Below are positions 44,338 to 53,153 of a stretch of DNA of 64,000 nt, piece by piece (position 1 is the stretch's first letter; every line of letters begins with the position of its first letter). A model generated the notes under the pieces. It was not told where the DNA came from, ran no database searches, and saw nothing but the letters and a program-made list of their open reading frames with translations. This DNA comes from an uncultured Lachnospiraceae bacterium (GTDB lineage: Bacteria; Bacillota; Clostridia; Lachnospirales; Lachnospiraceae). A program made the position numbers and the translations under genes. The DNA is taken from the NCBI GenBank assembly GCA_949840465.1, contig CATKXE010000005.1, positions 1 through 64,000 on the forward strand, read 5' to 3'.

Positions 44338-45390
44338 CTAAAGCCGGTTTTCCATCGCCCCCGGGTCTACGGCAAACGAAACGGCCTCCTGCCGGGTAAT
44401 CATACCTTCCTGCACCAACCGGATAATTGACTCGTCCATGGTCACCATGCCAAGCTTGCGGCTGGTCTGCATAATGCTTGGAATCTGATGGGTCTTCCCC
44501 TCCCGGATCAGATTACGGATTGCCATGTTTGCGTGCAGCACTTCGAATGCCGCAACCCGCCCCCGGCCGTCCGCCCGTGGAATCAGCTGCTGGGAAATAA
44601 TGGCTTCCAACACATTGGCCAGCTGTACCCGGATCTGCTGCTGCTGGTGAGGCGGAAATACGTCAATGACACGGTCTACCGTACTTGCCGCCCCGATCGT
44701 ATGCAGCGTGGACAGAACCAAATGCCCTGTCTCCGCCGCCGTAACCGCCACACTGATAGTCTCATAATCGCGCATCTCTCCTACCAGAATCACGTCCGGA
44801 TCTTCACGCAGCGCAGCCCGCAGGGCGTTGGCATAGCTCTGGGTGTCCTGCCCGATTTCCCGCTGGTTCACCATGGACATCTTATGCGTGTGCAGGTACT
44901 CGATGGGATCCTCCAATGTGATGATATGAGCGCCCCGGCAGTTGTTGACCTTGTCAATGATTGCCGCGAGAGTGGTAGATTTTCCGCTTCCTGTCGGGCC
45001 GGTTACAAGAACCAGGCCGCGTTTCCTTTCATATAAGTCAATGATCGAGCCGGGCACCCCCAGCGCCTCCGGCGACGGAACCGTTGTGGACACAGTACGA
45101 AATGCCATGGCTGTAACTCCCTGCTGGCGAAAAGCATTGACACGGTATCTGCCATGCCCTGGAATGGAAAAAGACATGTCATATTCTCCCCGCTCTTCGA
45201 ACCGGCGCATCTGCTCCCCGCTCATAATATGACGGGCCATCTCCATCGTATCTTCTGCCGTCAGCCTGTCGTAGGGCAATGCCTCTAATCTTCCCCCAAC
45301 CCGCATTTTCGGCGGAATTCCTACGGTAATATGTATGTCGCTTGCTCCTGCATCTGCTGCTCTTACTAAAATTTCTTCAATATTCGGCAT
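44338..45390 (-). CDS. pilT: Type IV pilus retraction ATPase
   Basis: 350-aa hexameric ATPase that depolymerises pili and drives twitching. Motifs: GASDIHITVGIPPKMRVGG at the N-terminus, Walker A GPTGSGKSTT, LEDPIEYLH (Asp box), ALREDPDVILVGEMRD (Walker B) and AETGHLVLSTLHT. The PilT hallmark AIRNLIREGK follows. Start chosen at the ATG after AATGGAGAAAAAT; an open frame upstream covers repeats. It is the first gene of the pilus operon. Having both PilB and PilT implies retractile pili carrying the giant adhesin. Confidence 0.96.
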   Translation of the reverse strand: MPNIEEILVRAADAGASDIHITVGIPPKMRVGGRLEALPYDRLTAEDTMEMARHIMSGEQMRRFEERGEYDMSFSIPGHGRYRVNAFRQQGVTAMAFRTVSTTVPSPEALGVPGSIIDLYERKRGLVLVTGPTGSGKSTTLAAIIDKVNNCRGAHIITLEDPIEYLHTHKMSMVNQREIGQDTQSYANALRAALREDPDVILVGEMRDYETISVAVTAAETGHLVLSTLHTIGAASTVDRVIDVFPPHQQQQIRVQLANVLEAIISQQLIPRADGRGRVAAFEVLHANMAIRNLIREGKTHQIPSIMQTSRKLGMVTMDESIIRLVQEGMITRQEAVSFAVDPGAMENRL

Positions 45391-45417
45391 AATTTTTCTC
45401 CATTTCTCATTAATTTT

Positions 45418-45454
45418 ATATAGCATATACAATTTTCCATATAGCATATACAAT
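45418..45454 (-). repeat. Two 16-bp direct repeats, 21-bp period, in the pilus-operon leader
   Basis: On the minus strand ATTGTATATGCTATAT occurs at 45439-45454 and 45418-45433. A spacing of two helical turns just upstream of pilT suggests tandem sites for a regulator, possibly overlapping a TTGTAT-17-GTATAT promoter. Confidence 0.55.
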
Positions 45455-45824
45455 AAATATCCAAATCCTTAATAGACCGATAGTTATTGCATTATAGCAA
45501 AAATATCTTTTATCGTGGGCATTATGGGATAAATTAGACGTTTTTAGGGATGATTTGTCGAGATAATCTGCAATATCTTTTATGTATGTCTTCTGCGTTA
45601 TCTATGTATGGGCAAGTCTAAATCCCATATGCCCGCATCATCTTTTATAACGCTTTGGAAGAGAAAAAACTATGGGTTCATTGAGTATTTCGAGTCATTT
45701 TTTCGAATATACTCGATTTGATTAGTGCATATTGTACAATAATTATGGGATATTTTTGTGCAGATTGCACTCTGAAAGAAACAAAATAGTGAATGTGTCC
45801 TGTAGACACTTTTTAGTTTCGGGC

Positions 45825-45861
45825 AAAAAAGTACCAGCCCTATACCTCCATGGGGCTGGTA
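45825..45861 (-). terminator. Terminator after the LuxR-type regulator
   Basis: Stem TACCAGCCC/GGGCTGGTA (45832-45840 with 45853-45861) and TTTTTT on the minus strand. It separates the regulator from the pilus operon. From 45455 to 45824 there is AT-rich sequence without a gene, presumably the control region of the pilus operon. Confidence 0.8.
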
Positions 45862-45927
45862 TGTTTTCCCTCTTTTCTCTGAAACCTCTTTGCGCTATTT
45901 GGAAACGGCAGAGCATTTCCAGAACCC

Positions 45928-47070
45928 CTACATCAATTCCTCTAACCGCCCGCAGCGGCGGAACAATTCGAGATACAGCATCAGTTCATCCCGCGAACCA
46001 ACGCTTAGCTTCTGGTAAATATTGGCATTGTGCTTCCTGACCGTGTGGATGCTGATAAAAGCCAGTTCAGCCACCTCACTGATTTCCCGTCCCTCCGCAT
46101 AATATTTCAAAATTTTTCGCTCCGACGGAGTAAGGGCTTCTGCCCGCTTGGAAAATGTATCGAACAGTTCCTCCATATCCGGGGGCAATGCGTATACGGC
46201 CTCCCCAGACGCAAGGAGATCCTCCGCGGAAGGCGGGATTTCCTGCGCCCCCCGCGCCTCGCCCATATGGTAGCCCTGCATCATATTATATAGTAATAAC
46301 AGAAAAATTTCCGTGATCACATAAGTCAGAGACAAAAATTCAAAATCCGTGCGTATCAGCTGTTCTACAAACCATACAAAAATATTTCCCAGCACTACAG
46401 AGATCAGGATCCATGCATGCTCACGATTGATTACTTTTTTACGGACAATGGCATAAAACAGCGCCGACACCATCAGGCCAAAATACGCCAGAAGGTATAT
46501 CGAATACAGTAAATGCAGCGGCCCGTATACTTTGAGCAGTTTTGTAGAACCGTCCACCGCCTGAATGGAAACCTCCTGATAATACAGGGTACTGGCGCTT
46601 CCCCCGCTGGCTGCCAGCAGAAAAGCGGCCACGCTGACACACACCAGCGCCGCCAGAAATAATCTGTGATATTGAATCCTGCACACATCCATAATGATCA
46701 ACAGCATGAGCAGCGGCAGAAAGGCAGAAACATACGCGATCCGGTTTGCAAACAAAGCGCCCTTCAGCGTCCTTGCAATGGAAAGCATTAAGTAACCGCC
46801 GTTTACGATAAAAACGCACACAAACAGGATCAGGAGCGTAAGCTCCTTTTTCTTAATCATAAAACTGTAACCTGCAACCAGCATCAGGGAGATCACCGTA
46901 ATCGCTCCATAGAGCACAGAAAGGCTCCCCGAATTGTAGAACCATGTCTCCTCTCCTGCCAAAACAGGAAGTGCGTAAAACACAAACAGGACAATGAACA
47001 GGCCGAATATCAGAAACAGGAATGCAAACCTGCGCAGATATTTCTTATCTTTGATCGTAGAGAATTTCAT
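45928..47070 (-). CDS. Membrane-bound LuxR-type transcriptional regulator
   Basis: 380-aa protein. Eight or so hydrophobic helices fill residues 10-265 (for example FAFLFLIFGLFIVLFVFYAL and MLLIIMDVCRIQYH). A cytoplasmic linker and a C-terminal LuxR helix-turn-helix follow, with LTPSERKILKYYAEGREISE then VAELAFISIHTVRKHNANIY. The layout is a one-component membrane sensor whose input is a 7-8TM module of the histidine-kinase N-terminal kind. Start chosen at the ATG behind GGAGGTAAGGAACTGT. It lies directly upstream of the pilus operon on the same strand, separated by a terminator, and is the natural candidate for its regulator. Confidence 0.85.
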   Translation of the reverse strand: MKFSTIKDKKYLRRFAFLFLIFGLFIVLFVFYALPVLAGEETWFYNSGSLSVLYGAITVISLMLVAGYSFMIKKKELTLLILFVCVFIVNGGYLMLSIARTLKGALFANRIAYVSAFLPLLMLLIIMDVCRIQYHRLFLAALVCVSVAAFLLAASGGSASTLYYQEVSIQAVDGSTKLLKVYGPLHLLYSIYLLAYFGLMVSALFYAIVRKKVINREHAWILISVVLGNIFVWFVEQLIRTDFEFLSLTYVITEIFLLLLYNMMQGYHMGEARGAQEIPPSAEDLLASGEAVYALPPDMEELFDTFSKRAEALTPSERKILKYYAEGREISEVAELAFISIHTVRKHNANIYQKLSVGSRDELMLYLELFRRCGRLEELM

Positions 47071-47564
47071 ACAGTTCCTTACCTCCATGTTGCTTCTGAG
47101 TATACCCTTTAAGTATCTCCTGAAAATCCCGACAGTATGATATACTCTTGCACCGCCCATAGAAATACCGCCATGGAAGCAAGTGCAGGTGTTCCTCCCG
47201 AGATAACCTTTCAATGGATGCATTAGAAAATACTTAAAATACCCCCCCCCTGAAATTCAGGGCGGGTTTTTTATGAATCCCCAAAAGGACATCCCGTGTT
47301 CAATAAGGTATAAAAAAGCCATCACTGCAGATGCAAGCGATGACCGGGGAACTGTAAATAAAAACTTTATATATGCGTATATATAGCTCATTTCTTTGCA
47401 GTTCCTAACCTGTCAATCCATAACTTGCCAATGCAAGGGGTGAGGGGCTGCTCGCTTTTACTCTCTCTGACGTTTAATATAACATATCTTTTAAAAGAAT
47501 TCAAGCCACTTTATTTCTGCGCAGCAACAAACCATTTTTATCTGCCGTAACCTGCTGCAGGATT
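47071..47564. other. Intergenic region with hairpins and a 9-C tract
   Basis: About 500 bp between the LuxR-type and GH5 genes. A run of nine C (47242-47250) leads into TGAAATTCAGGGCGGG and TTTTTT, a terminator-like hairpin on the plus strand without an obvious gene before it. At 47348-47405, GGAACTG...CAGTTCC encloses a near-palindromic TATATATGCGTATATATA core. No coding frame was convincing. Confidence 0.4.
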
Positions 47565-47570
47565 TTGACT

Positions 47571-47600
47571 TTGACAGGATATGGGGAACTATTGTAAAAT
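47571..47600 (+). promoter_or_regulatory. Promoter of the GH5 gene
   Basis: TTGACA (47571-47576), 18-bp spacer, TAAAAT (47595-47600), 30 bp before the start codon. Confidence 0.65.
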
Positions 47601-47630
47601 AAACTTACTTGTACACGAGGAGGAATGATT

Positions 47631-48791
47631 ATGAAGAAGATTTTGGCCGTTTTTTTATGTACCGCCCTCCTTCTGGGGAGCGCCGCCATGACGCAGGGCT
47701 GCGGCAAAAGCCAGGACGGCTCCGCCGGGCAGGAAGCATCAGAGAATACATCCAGTGAAAGTACGGATGCCGGCGCCCCCGGCAAGGATCCTGAAGACGG
47801 CGCATCCGGCAGCAAAACAGACGGGGAAGAACCCGCCAGGAAAGAGGATGATGCGAAAGAGTCTTTTGGCCCTGCCTGCCCTTCCGTAAACGGGGCGCTT
47901 CATGTAGAAGGCACACAGCTTACAGACCAGGACGGAAATCCCGTGCAGCTGCGCGGAATCAGTACCCACGGGCTGGCATGGTTTCCCGGGTATGTCAACA
48001 GGGACTGCTTCCATCAGCTTCGGAATGAATGGAAAGCCAATGTCATCCGCCTTGCCATGTATACCGCGGAATACGGCGGTTACTGCACGGACGGGGACAA
48101 AGAATTTTTAAAACAACTGGTTGCAGACGGCATTGATTATGCCAAAAATCTGGATATGTATGTGATCGTGGACTGGCATATCCTGTCCGATTCCAACCCG
48201 AATATGTACGTGGAGGAAGCGAAAGCATTTTTTCAGGAAATCGCGGGCCGCTATGCCGGGGAGGACCATATATTGTATGAAATCTGCAATGAGCCTAACG
48301 GCAGCACCACCTGGGATGATATCAAATCCTACGCATCACAGGTGATTCCCGCCATCCGCGCACAGGATGAGGACGCCGTGATCCTTGTGGGAACGCCCAA
48401 CTGGTCCCAGTTTGTAGACCAGGCCGCCGAGAATCCAATCAGCGAATATGACAATCTGATGTATACTTTGCATTTTTATGCGGCAACCCACACGGATGAC
48501 CTGCGCGCCAAAATGACGGACGCCGTAAAGGATGGCCTGCCTGTTTTTGTATCCGAATATGGCATCTGTGACGCCAGCGGCAGCGGAGCCATTGACGAGA
48601 CGCAGGCCAACCTTTGGGTGGAAACCATGAACAGCTTAAATCTCAGCTATGTTGCATGGAACCTGTCAAATAAAGAGGAAACTTCAGCGATCATCCGAAG
48701 CACCTGCGATAAAACCAGTTGGTTTACCCCGGATGACTTAACCCCCTCCGGTCAATGGTTATATCGGACGCTGACTCAGGCAAAGGATTGA
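47631..48791 (+). CDS. Glycoside hydrolase family 5 lipoprotein (endoglucanase-like)
   Basis: 386-aa secreted enzyme. A signal peptide, MKKILAVFLCTALLLGSAAM, is followed by TQGCGKS, a probable but non-ideal lipobox. A disordered Ser/Asp/Glu-rich linker runs to about residue 80. The GH5 barrel has the substrate loop GISTHGLAWFPG, HNAVIRL-like NVIRLAMYTAEYGG, VIVDWHIL, the acid/base Glu in YEICNEPNG and the nucleophile Glu in VFVSEYGICDASG. It would be tethered outside the membrane and cut beta-1,4-glucans or related beta-glycans. Start chosen at the second of two near ATGs, 7 bases after GAGGAGG. Confidence 0.92.
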   Translation: MKKILAVFLCTALLLGSAAMTQGCGKSQDGSAGQEASENTSSESTDAGAPGKDPEDGASGSKTDGEEPARKEDDAKESFGPACPSVNGALHVEGTQLTDQDGNPVQLRGISTHGLAWFPGYVNRDCFHQLRNEWKANVIRLAMYTAEYGGYCTDGDKEFLKQLVADGIDYAKNLDMYVIVDWHILSDSNPNMYVEEAKAFFQEIAGRYAGEDHILYEICNEPNGSTTWDDIKSYASQVIPAIRAQDEDAVILVGTPNWSQFVDQAAENPISEYDNLMYTLHFYAATHTDDLRAKMTDAVKDGLPVFVSEYGICDASGSGAIDETQANLWVETMNSLNLSYVAWNLSNKEETSAIIRSTCDKTSWFTPDDLTPSGQWLYRTLTQAKD

Positions 48792-48800
48792 GGTTCTGTC

Positions 48801-51395
48801 CTATTCCGCCTTCCGGAGGCGTTCCACTACGCTTTCTTTTTTCCCGAAGCACATCGCTGCTTTTGGCACTCCATACCCCAAAAGCAGCAGCGCCGGGAAC
48901 GCCGCGAACATGGGCCAGACCACAAAGTGATACTGCATGAACCACATGCCGTTTGTCAGCATCCGCAGTGCGGTAAATGAGAAGATACATCCGAACACCG
49001 TGGAAAACACAATCGTTCCCAGGGCGTAATACAGCCCTTCTAAGACCAGCATCCCTGACAGCTGCTTCTTCGTCATTCCGATGGCTTCGAGCATGGCAAA
49101 CTCCTGTTGCCTCGTCACGATCCCTGTAAGGATGGAATTGATAAAATTCAAAATGCCGATCAGCCCTACGATAAAAGCCAGAATACCTCCCACCAACAGA
49201 AACAGCCCTGTAAGCTGGTAAAACTGATCCACAAGCGTCTGCCTGGACTCGTAATGCATCATTGGTTCCTCAGAAGCAGTGTAGTTTTTCAAAAACTGTA
49301 AAATATCCGCTTCTCTGTCGTCTTCCGCATCGAAGGCATAACTCATCAGTAACTGGTCGGAAGCCATTTCCTTAAATACATCCGCGGAGACATAATATCG
49401 GAACCCTGCTTTCATCCGGTTCGTCATTCCATAATAATTTTCCTTAACCACCGAGAGCACTTCAAATTCCCGTTCCTGCCCGTCCTCACACGTAAGGACA
49501 ATGAGATCGCCCGGCTGGTGCCTGACTCTGTCCTCATATACAACCCCATGATCATCTGTATCAGCCGAGTACACCAGATAGTTCCCGGCCGCCAGTTTTT
49601 CACGGATCACCTCCGGGTCGGACTCCCCTTTCCATACCTCCAGCTTATCATAAAAATAATCTTCCATTCCGCAGAAATCGATCAGATAATCCCCTTTCCA
49701 CATATCCAGCGGCACAACCTTTTCCCCCATATACCTGCCGGGCATTCCGTTTTCATCCTTTGGCAGATAATCCGGCGGCGTCCATGAATCCGCTTGGAGC
49801 CTGACGGATGCCCTCGCGCAGTAAAGCCTTCCGCCCTTCTGGAATCCGTCCTGCTCCCTGCAGGCCTGGATAAAAGATTCTGTCAGTTTTTGTTCCTGCG
49901 CCTCTGTCTCGGAGCCGTTGTATTCATATTGGAAGTACGCGGCGCTTGCGATGAGGAAATCCGAGGAAACAAATTTACTTAAATATTGTTCCATATCAAA
50001 TGAATGGGTCACCGTAAACACGCTGTTGAGCAATACCACAGCCAGAGAAAGGGAACACAACACAAGCACGGTACGTTTTTTATTTCTCCCAAGATTGGAA
50101 AATGCCATTTTCCACAGCTTTCCTCCGTCCGTGGATTTTTTCTGCTTTTTTGCCGCCCCGCTGCCCTCCGTATAGCGGACCGCCTCCACCGGGGATACTT
50201 TCGAGGCCGCCCTTGCGGGTTTTCCTGTGGAGATCCAGACCGTCAGCATGGTAAATGCAGCCGCTCCCAAAAAAATCAGCGGATTAGCCGACGCCACGAA
50301 CTCCTGATTCTTAAACAGTGAAATGCTTAAGATTCCGGGCACCAGGCATGTTCCCACCACAAAGCCTAAAAGCAGCCCCATGGGGATCCCCATCAGCCCC
50401 AGAAACAATGCCTGCCTGCGCAGGATCTTCTGCACCTGCCTGCTGGTAGTCCCGATGGTCTTTAAGAGCCCGTAGTAGCGGATATCCCGTATGACGGAAA
50501 TCTGGAAAATATTATAGATGATCAAATATCCTGTCAGTATGATCAAAAGCAGCGCGCCGAAGGCCGCCCCCATGGTAATCGGGTCGCCCTCTGCGCCGTC
50601 AGAGACATAGGCCCAGTTCGCATTGCTTTCTATATAATCTCTGTCGCTTTCTTCCGTGGAATATCCGGCATTTTGAATCATCTTATCCAGCTTTTTTTGA
50701 ATGGAAAACGAATTGGAAAAATTCACATCCATCCTGACGGCGCCTGTATTTGCGGAATCTTCAGGATACGTATAGGCCAGTTCCTCCACATGGGCTTTCC
50801 TGTAAGCGTCGCAGACAATTCCAAATCCTACATTCAGCGCCGGATCTGCCTTGATAATGCCGGATACGTTAAAAGTTCTCCTGGTAATCTCCTCTCCCGG
50901 CCTGACCTCCATTGCAAGCGTGACCTGCTGCCCGGCCCTGGCCTCTTTTCCAAGAAGCTCCATGGAAACTTCGTCCATCAATATCTCGTCCGCTTCCGCC
51001 GGGGCTTTTCCGTCGATAATCTCCACAAAACAATGGGGATAATGATATTCCGGCATATACCATAATTCCAGATGACGCTTCAAAAACTCCGAATTCTCAA
51101 TACGTTCCGCCATCAGCATACAGTCTGCGGTTTCTACGACAGAGGGATCCTGACGCAGCTTTTCATACTGCTGCGGGCTGATACTTTTAATCGCCCCATG
51201 GCTGTCTCCGCCGGTCTGGCGCATGGTCGCCCGCTGAAAATTATCCAGCGTGCCGATACCGATGGTGAACAGCGTGGTAAACAGCATGGCGGTCAATGTA
51301 ATGGCGATCACGGCAATCTTATTTCTGGTACGGGCGGCGCGGAAGCTTTTCTCCGCAAGGCGGCGGACTGCCCTTTTGTTGTTCACATTACGCAT
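48801..51395 (-). CDS. ABC transporter permease with two FtsX domains
   Basis: 864-aa MacB/FtsX-type permease. An N-terminal helix is followed by a large extracytoplasmic domain (about 45-280) and three helices (about 283-400). After a linker come a second membrane-anchored extracytoplasmic domain (about 440-720) and a final FtsX domain (LVGGILAFIVGLIGILNFIN, ILTGIVTRQQEFAMLEAIGM). Such mechanotransmission transporters export peptides or lipids or help resist antimicrobial peptides rather than import. The start overlaps the ATPase gene by 8 bp. Encoded beside a two-component system, as is common for peptide-sensing transporters of Firmicutes. Confidence 0.88.
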   Translation of the reverse strand: MRNVNNKRAVRRLAEKSFRAARTRNKIAVIAITLTAMLFTTLFTIGIGTLDNFQRATMRQTGGDSHGAIKSISPQQYEKLRQDPSVVETADCMLMAERIENSEFLKRHLELWYMPEYHYPHCFVEIIDGKAPAEADEILMDEVSMELLGKEARAGQQVTLAMEVRPGEEITRRTFNVSGIIKADPALNVGFGIVCDAYRKAHVEELAYTYPEDSANTGAVRMDVNFSNSFSIQKKLDKMIQNAGYSTEESDRDYIESNANWAYVSDGAEGDPITMGAAFGALLLIILTGYLIIYNIFQISVIRDIRYYGLLKTIGTTSRQVQKILRRQALFLGLMGIPMGLLLGFVVGTCLVPGILSISLFKNQEFVASANPLIFLGAAAFTMLTVWISTGKPARAASKVSPVEAVRYTEGSGAAKKQKKSTDGGKLWKMAFSNLGRNKKRTVLVLCSLSLAVVLLNSVFTVTHSFDMEQYLSKFVSSDFLIASAAYFQYEYNGSETEAQEQKLTESFIQACREQDGFQKGGRLYCARASVRLQADSWTPPDYLPKDENGMPGRYMGEKVVPLDMWKGDYLIDFCGMEDYFYDKLEVWKGESDPEVIREKLAAGNYLVYSADTDDHGVVYEDRVRHQPGDLIVLTCEDGQEREFEVLSVVKENYYGMTNRMKAGFRYYVSADVFKEMASDQLLMSYAFDAEDDREADILQFLKNYTASEEPMMHYESRQTLVDQFYQLTGLFLLVGGILAFIVGLIGILNFINSILTGIVTRQQEFAMLEAIGMTKKQLSGMLVLEGLYYALGTIVFSTVFGCIFSFTALRMLTNGMWFMQYHFVVWPMFAAFPALLLLGYGVPKAAMCFGKKESVVERLRKAE

Positions 51396-52089
51396 GACGC
51401 TCACCGCCTTTTCGCACTGCAGCGCCGGATTTGATCTTTCCGTCTTCAATCCGTATGGCGCGGTCCGCCATCTGGGCGATTTCCTCATTGTGGGTGATCA
51501 TTACAATGGTCTGCCCGAACCGCTCCCCGGTCACCTTCAAAAGCCCCAGCACGTCCTGACTGGTTCTTGAATCCAAATTGCCTGTGGGCTCGTCCGCCAG
51601 AAGGATCGCAGGCTTTGCCGAGAGCGCCCTTGCAATGGCTACCCTCTGCTGCTGGCCGCCGGAAAGCTGGCTGGGAAGACGTTGGAGGCGGTCTGCCAGC
51701 CCCAGGGCGTCAATAACCTGCCGCACATAATTTTTATCCACCGTGTTTCCGTCCAGTTCGATGGGAAGCACAATATTTTCATAGACATTGAGTACCGGAA
51801 CCAGATTGTAGCTTTGAAATACAAATCCGATCTTCCTCCTGCGAAATACGCATAACGCATCATCCTTTAGTTTTGAGATGTCTTTGTCATCCACAAACAC
51901 ACGTCCCTCTGTAGGGCGATCCAGACCGCCGAGCATATGGAGCAGGGTCGATTTTCCAGAACCGGAAGTGCCCACAACGGCCACAAATTCTCCCCGTTCC
52001 ACATCCAAATCCACCCCGTCCAGTGCCCGGACCAGATTGTCTCCGTTTCCATAATATTTTTTCAGGTTTTCGGTTTGCAATACATTCAT
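51388..52089 (-). CDS. ABC transporter ATP-binding protein (MacB/LolD type)
   Basis: 233-aa ATPase. Walker A is [11 protein letters not shown] (near 36-46), the Q-loop [14 protein letters not shown], the signature [15 protein letters not shown], Walker [13 protein letters not shown], and the H-loop VMITHN. It fits the family that pairs with FtsX-type permeases, and is translationally coupled to the permease gene. The RBS is GGAGGGG 7 bases before the ATG. No substrate-binding protein is encoded, consistent with an efflux or sensing role. Confidence 0.95.
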   Translation of the reverse strand: MNVLQTENLKKYYGNGDNLVRALDGVDLDVERGEFVAVVGTSGSGKSTLLHMLGGLDRPTEGRVFVDDKDISKLKDDALCVFRRRKIGFVFQSYNLVPVLNVYENIVLPIELDGNTVDKNYVRQVIDALGLADRLQRLPSQLSGGQQQRVAIARALSAKPAILLADEPTGNLDSRTSQDVLGLLKVTGERFGQTIVMITHNEEIAQMADRAIRIEDGKIKSGAAVRKGGERHA

Positions 52090-52217
52090 GGTAATTCCCC
52101 TCCTGTTGTATAAGGTTTATGCAAAACACGGTTTTGTTTTCCACTGCCCTTATTTTATCACAGAGTTTTTACCACAATCTTTCCGGATTCTAACACTTCT
52201 GAAAGAATCTGCAAAGT

Positions 52218-53105
52218 CTACATTCCCGGATTCCGCGGAAGGTACAGGATAAATTCCGCGCCTTCCCCCGGCGCAGACTTCACTTTTATATATCCGTTTT
52301 CTTTTTTCAGGATTTCCCGGGCCAGATACAGCCCGATCCCTACGCCTTCCTCCTGCTGCACTTCTTCCGCCCTGTAAAACCTTCCAAAGATCTTCGGCAG
52401 GTCCTCCTCCCAAATCCCGCGCCCAAAATCTTTGACAGAGACAGCCGCGTACATCTCATATTCTGTCACGGACAGGATAATCTCTGCTTTTTGAGGAGAA
52501 TATTTTACCGCGTTATCCAAAATATTTCCCAGCGCTTCTTTTGTCCATTTCAAATCGTAGCATGCGCCGCCGTTTCCATTATAAGTGTTCCTGATATCGA
52601 TCTGTTTTTTCGCCGCCCGCTGCCTGACTCCGGCCGAGGCTTCTTCTAAAAGCCCGGAAAGCTTCTGGAACTTTGGGCGCACTTCCACTATATCCGTCTC
52701 CAACCGGGACATCCTGGACAAAGACTGTAGCAGAAATTCCATTTTTTCTGTCTGGCGGATGATCTCACCAAGCATCTCCATACTTTCCGCCTTGCTGTCC
52801 ATATGGGTCTCTGCTTTCAGATTTTCTTCCAAAAGCGCCGCATACATTTTCAGGTTTGTCATCGGCGTCCTGGTCTGATGGGAAATATCGGAGACCAGCC
52901 CTTTTACTTTTTCCTTTTCCTGCCGCAAATTTTCTCCCGTCAGCACGGATGTGCCCAGATAATGCTTCCACTTGGATTCCAGACGGGAAAGCCTGGTCTC
53001 GTCATAGTTCCTTTCCTCGAATGTACCGGAAATCGCCGCATCCAGCATCTGATCCAAACGGTCTAACGTCCTGCCTCCAAACATCCTGCCCGCCCCCTGT
53101 TCCAT
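52218..53105 (-). CDS. Sensor histidine kinase, apparently lacking its membrane domain
   Basis: 295-aa kinase. The HisKA box VSDISHQTRTPMTNLKMY carries the phospho-His; the HATPase has N box LGNILDNAVKYS, DFGRGIWEEDL and GVGIGLYLAREIL. Relatives of this type usually start with one or two transmembrane helices before the segment RLDQMLDAAISGTFEERNYD, but here no helix is encoded. The frame upstream of the ATG (KLYFSKDCDAGQYA) is kinase-like and runs without a start codon to the TAG of the response regulator, in the same frame. So the N-terminus may have been lost, or an unusual start is used. Confidence 0.83.
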   Translation of the reverse strand: MEQGAGRMFGGRTLDRLDQMLDAAISGTFEERNYDETRLSRLESKWKHYLGTSVLTGENLRQEKEKVKGLVSDISHQTRTPMTNLKMYAALLEENLKAETHMDSKAESMEMLGEIIRQTEKMEFLLQSLSRMSRLETDIVEVRPKFQKLSGLLEEASAGVRQRAAKKQIDIRNTYNGNGGACYDLKWTKEALGNILDNAVKYSPQKAEIILSVTEYEMYAAVSVKDFGRGIWEEDLPKIFGRFYRAEEVQQEEGVGIGLYLAREILKKENGYIKVKSAPGEGAEFILYLPRNPGM

Positions 53106-53153
53106 GGCATACTGCCCTGCATCACAGTCTTTACTGAAATACAGCTTTGTTAT

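Noticed and set aside
52090..52217. Separate promoter for the ABC transporter genes
   Set aside because: Only poorly spaced box-like sequences (TTGTGG to TAAAAT with 14 bases) were seen, so none was annotated.
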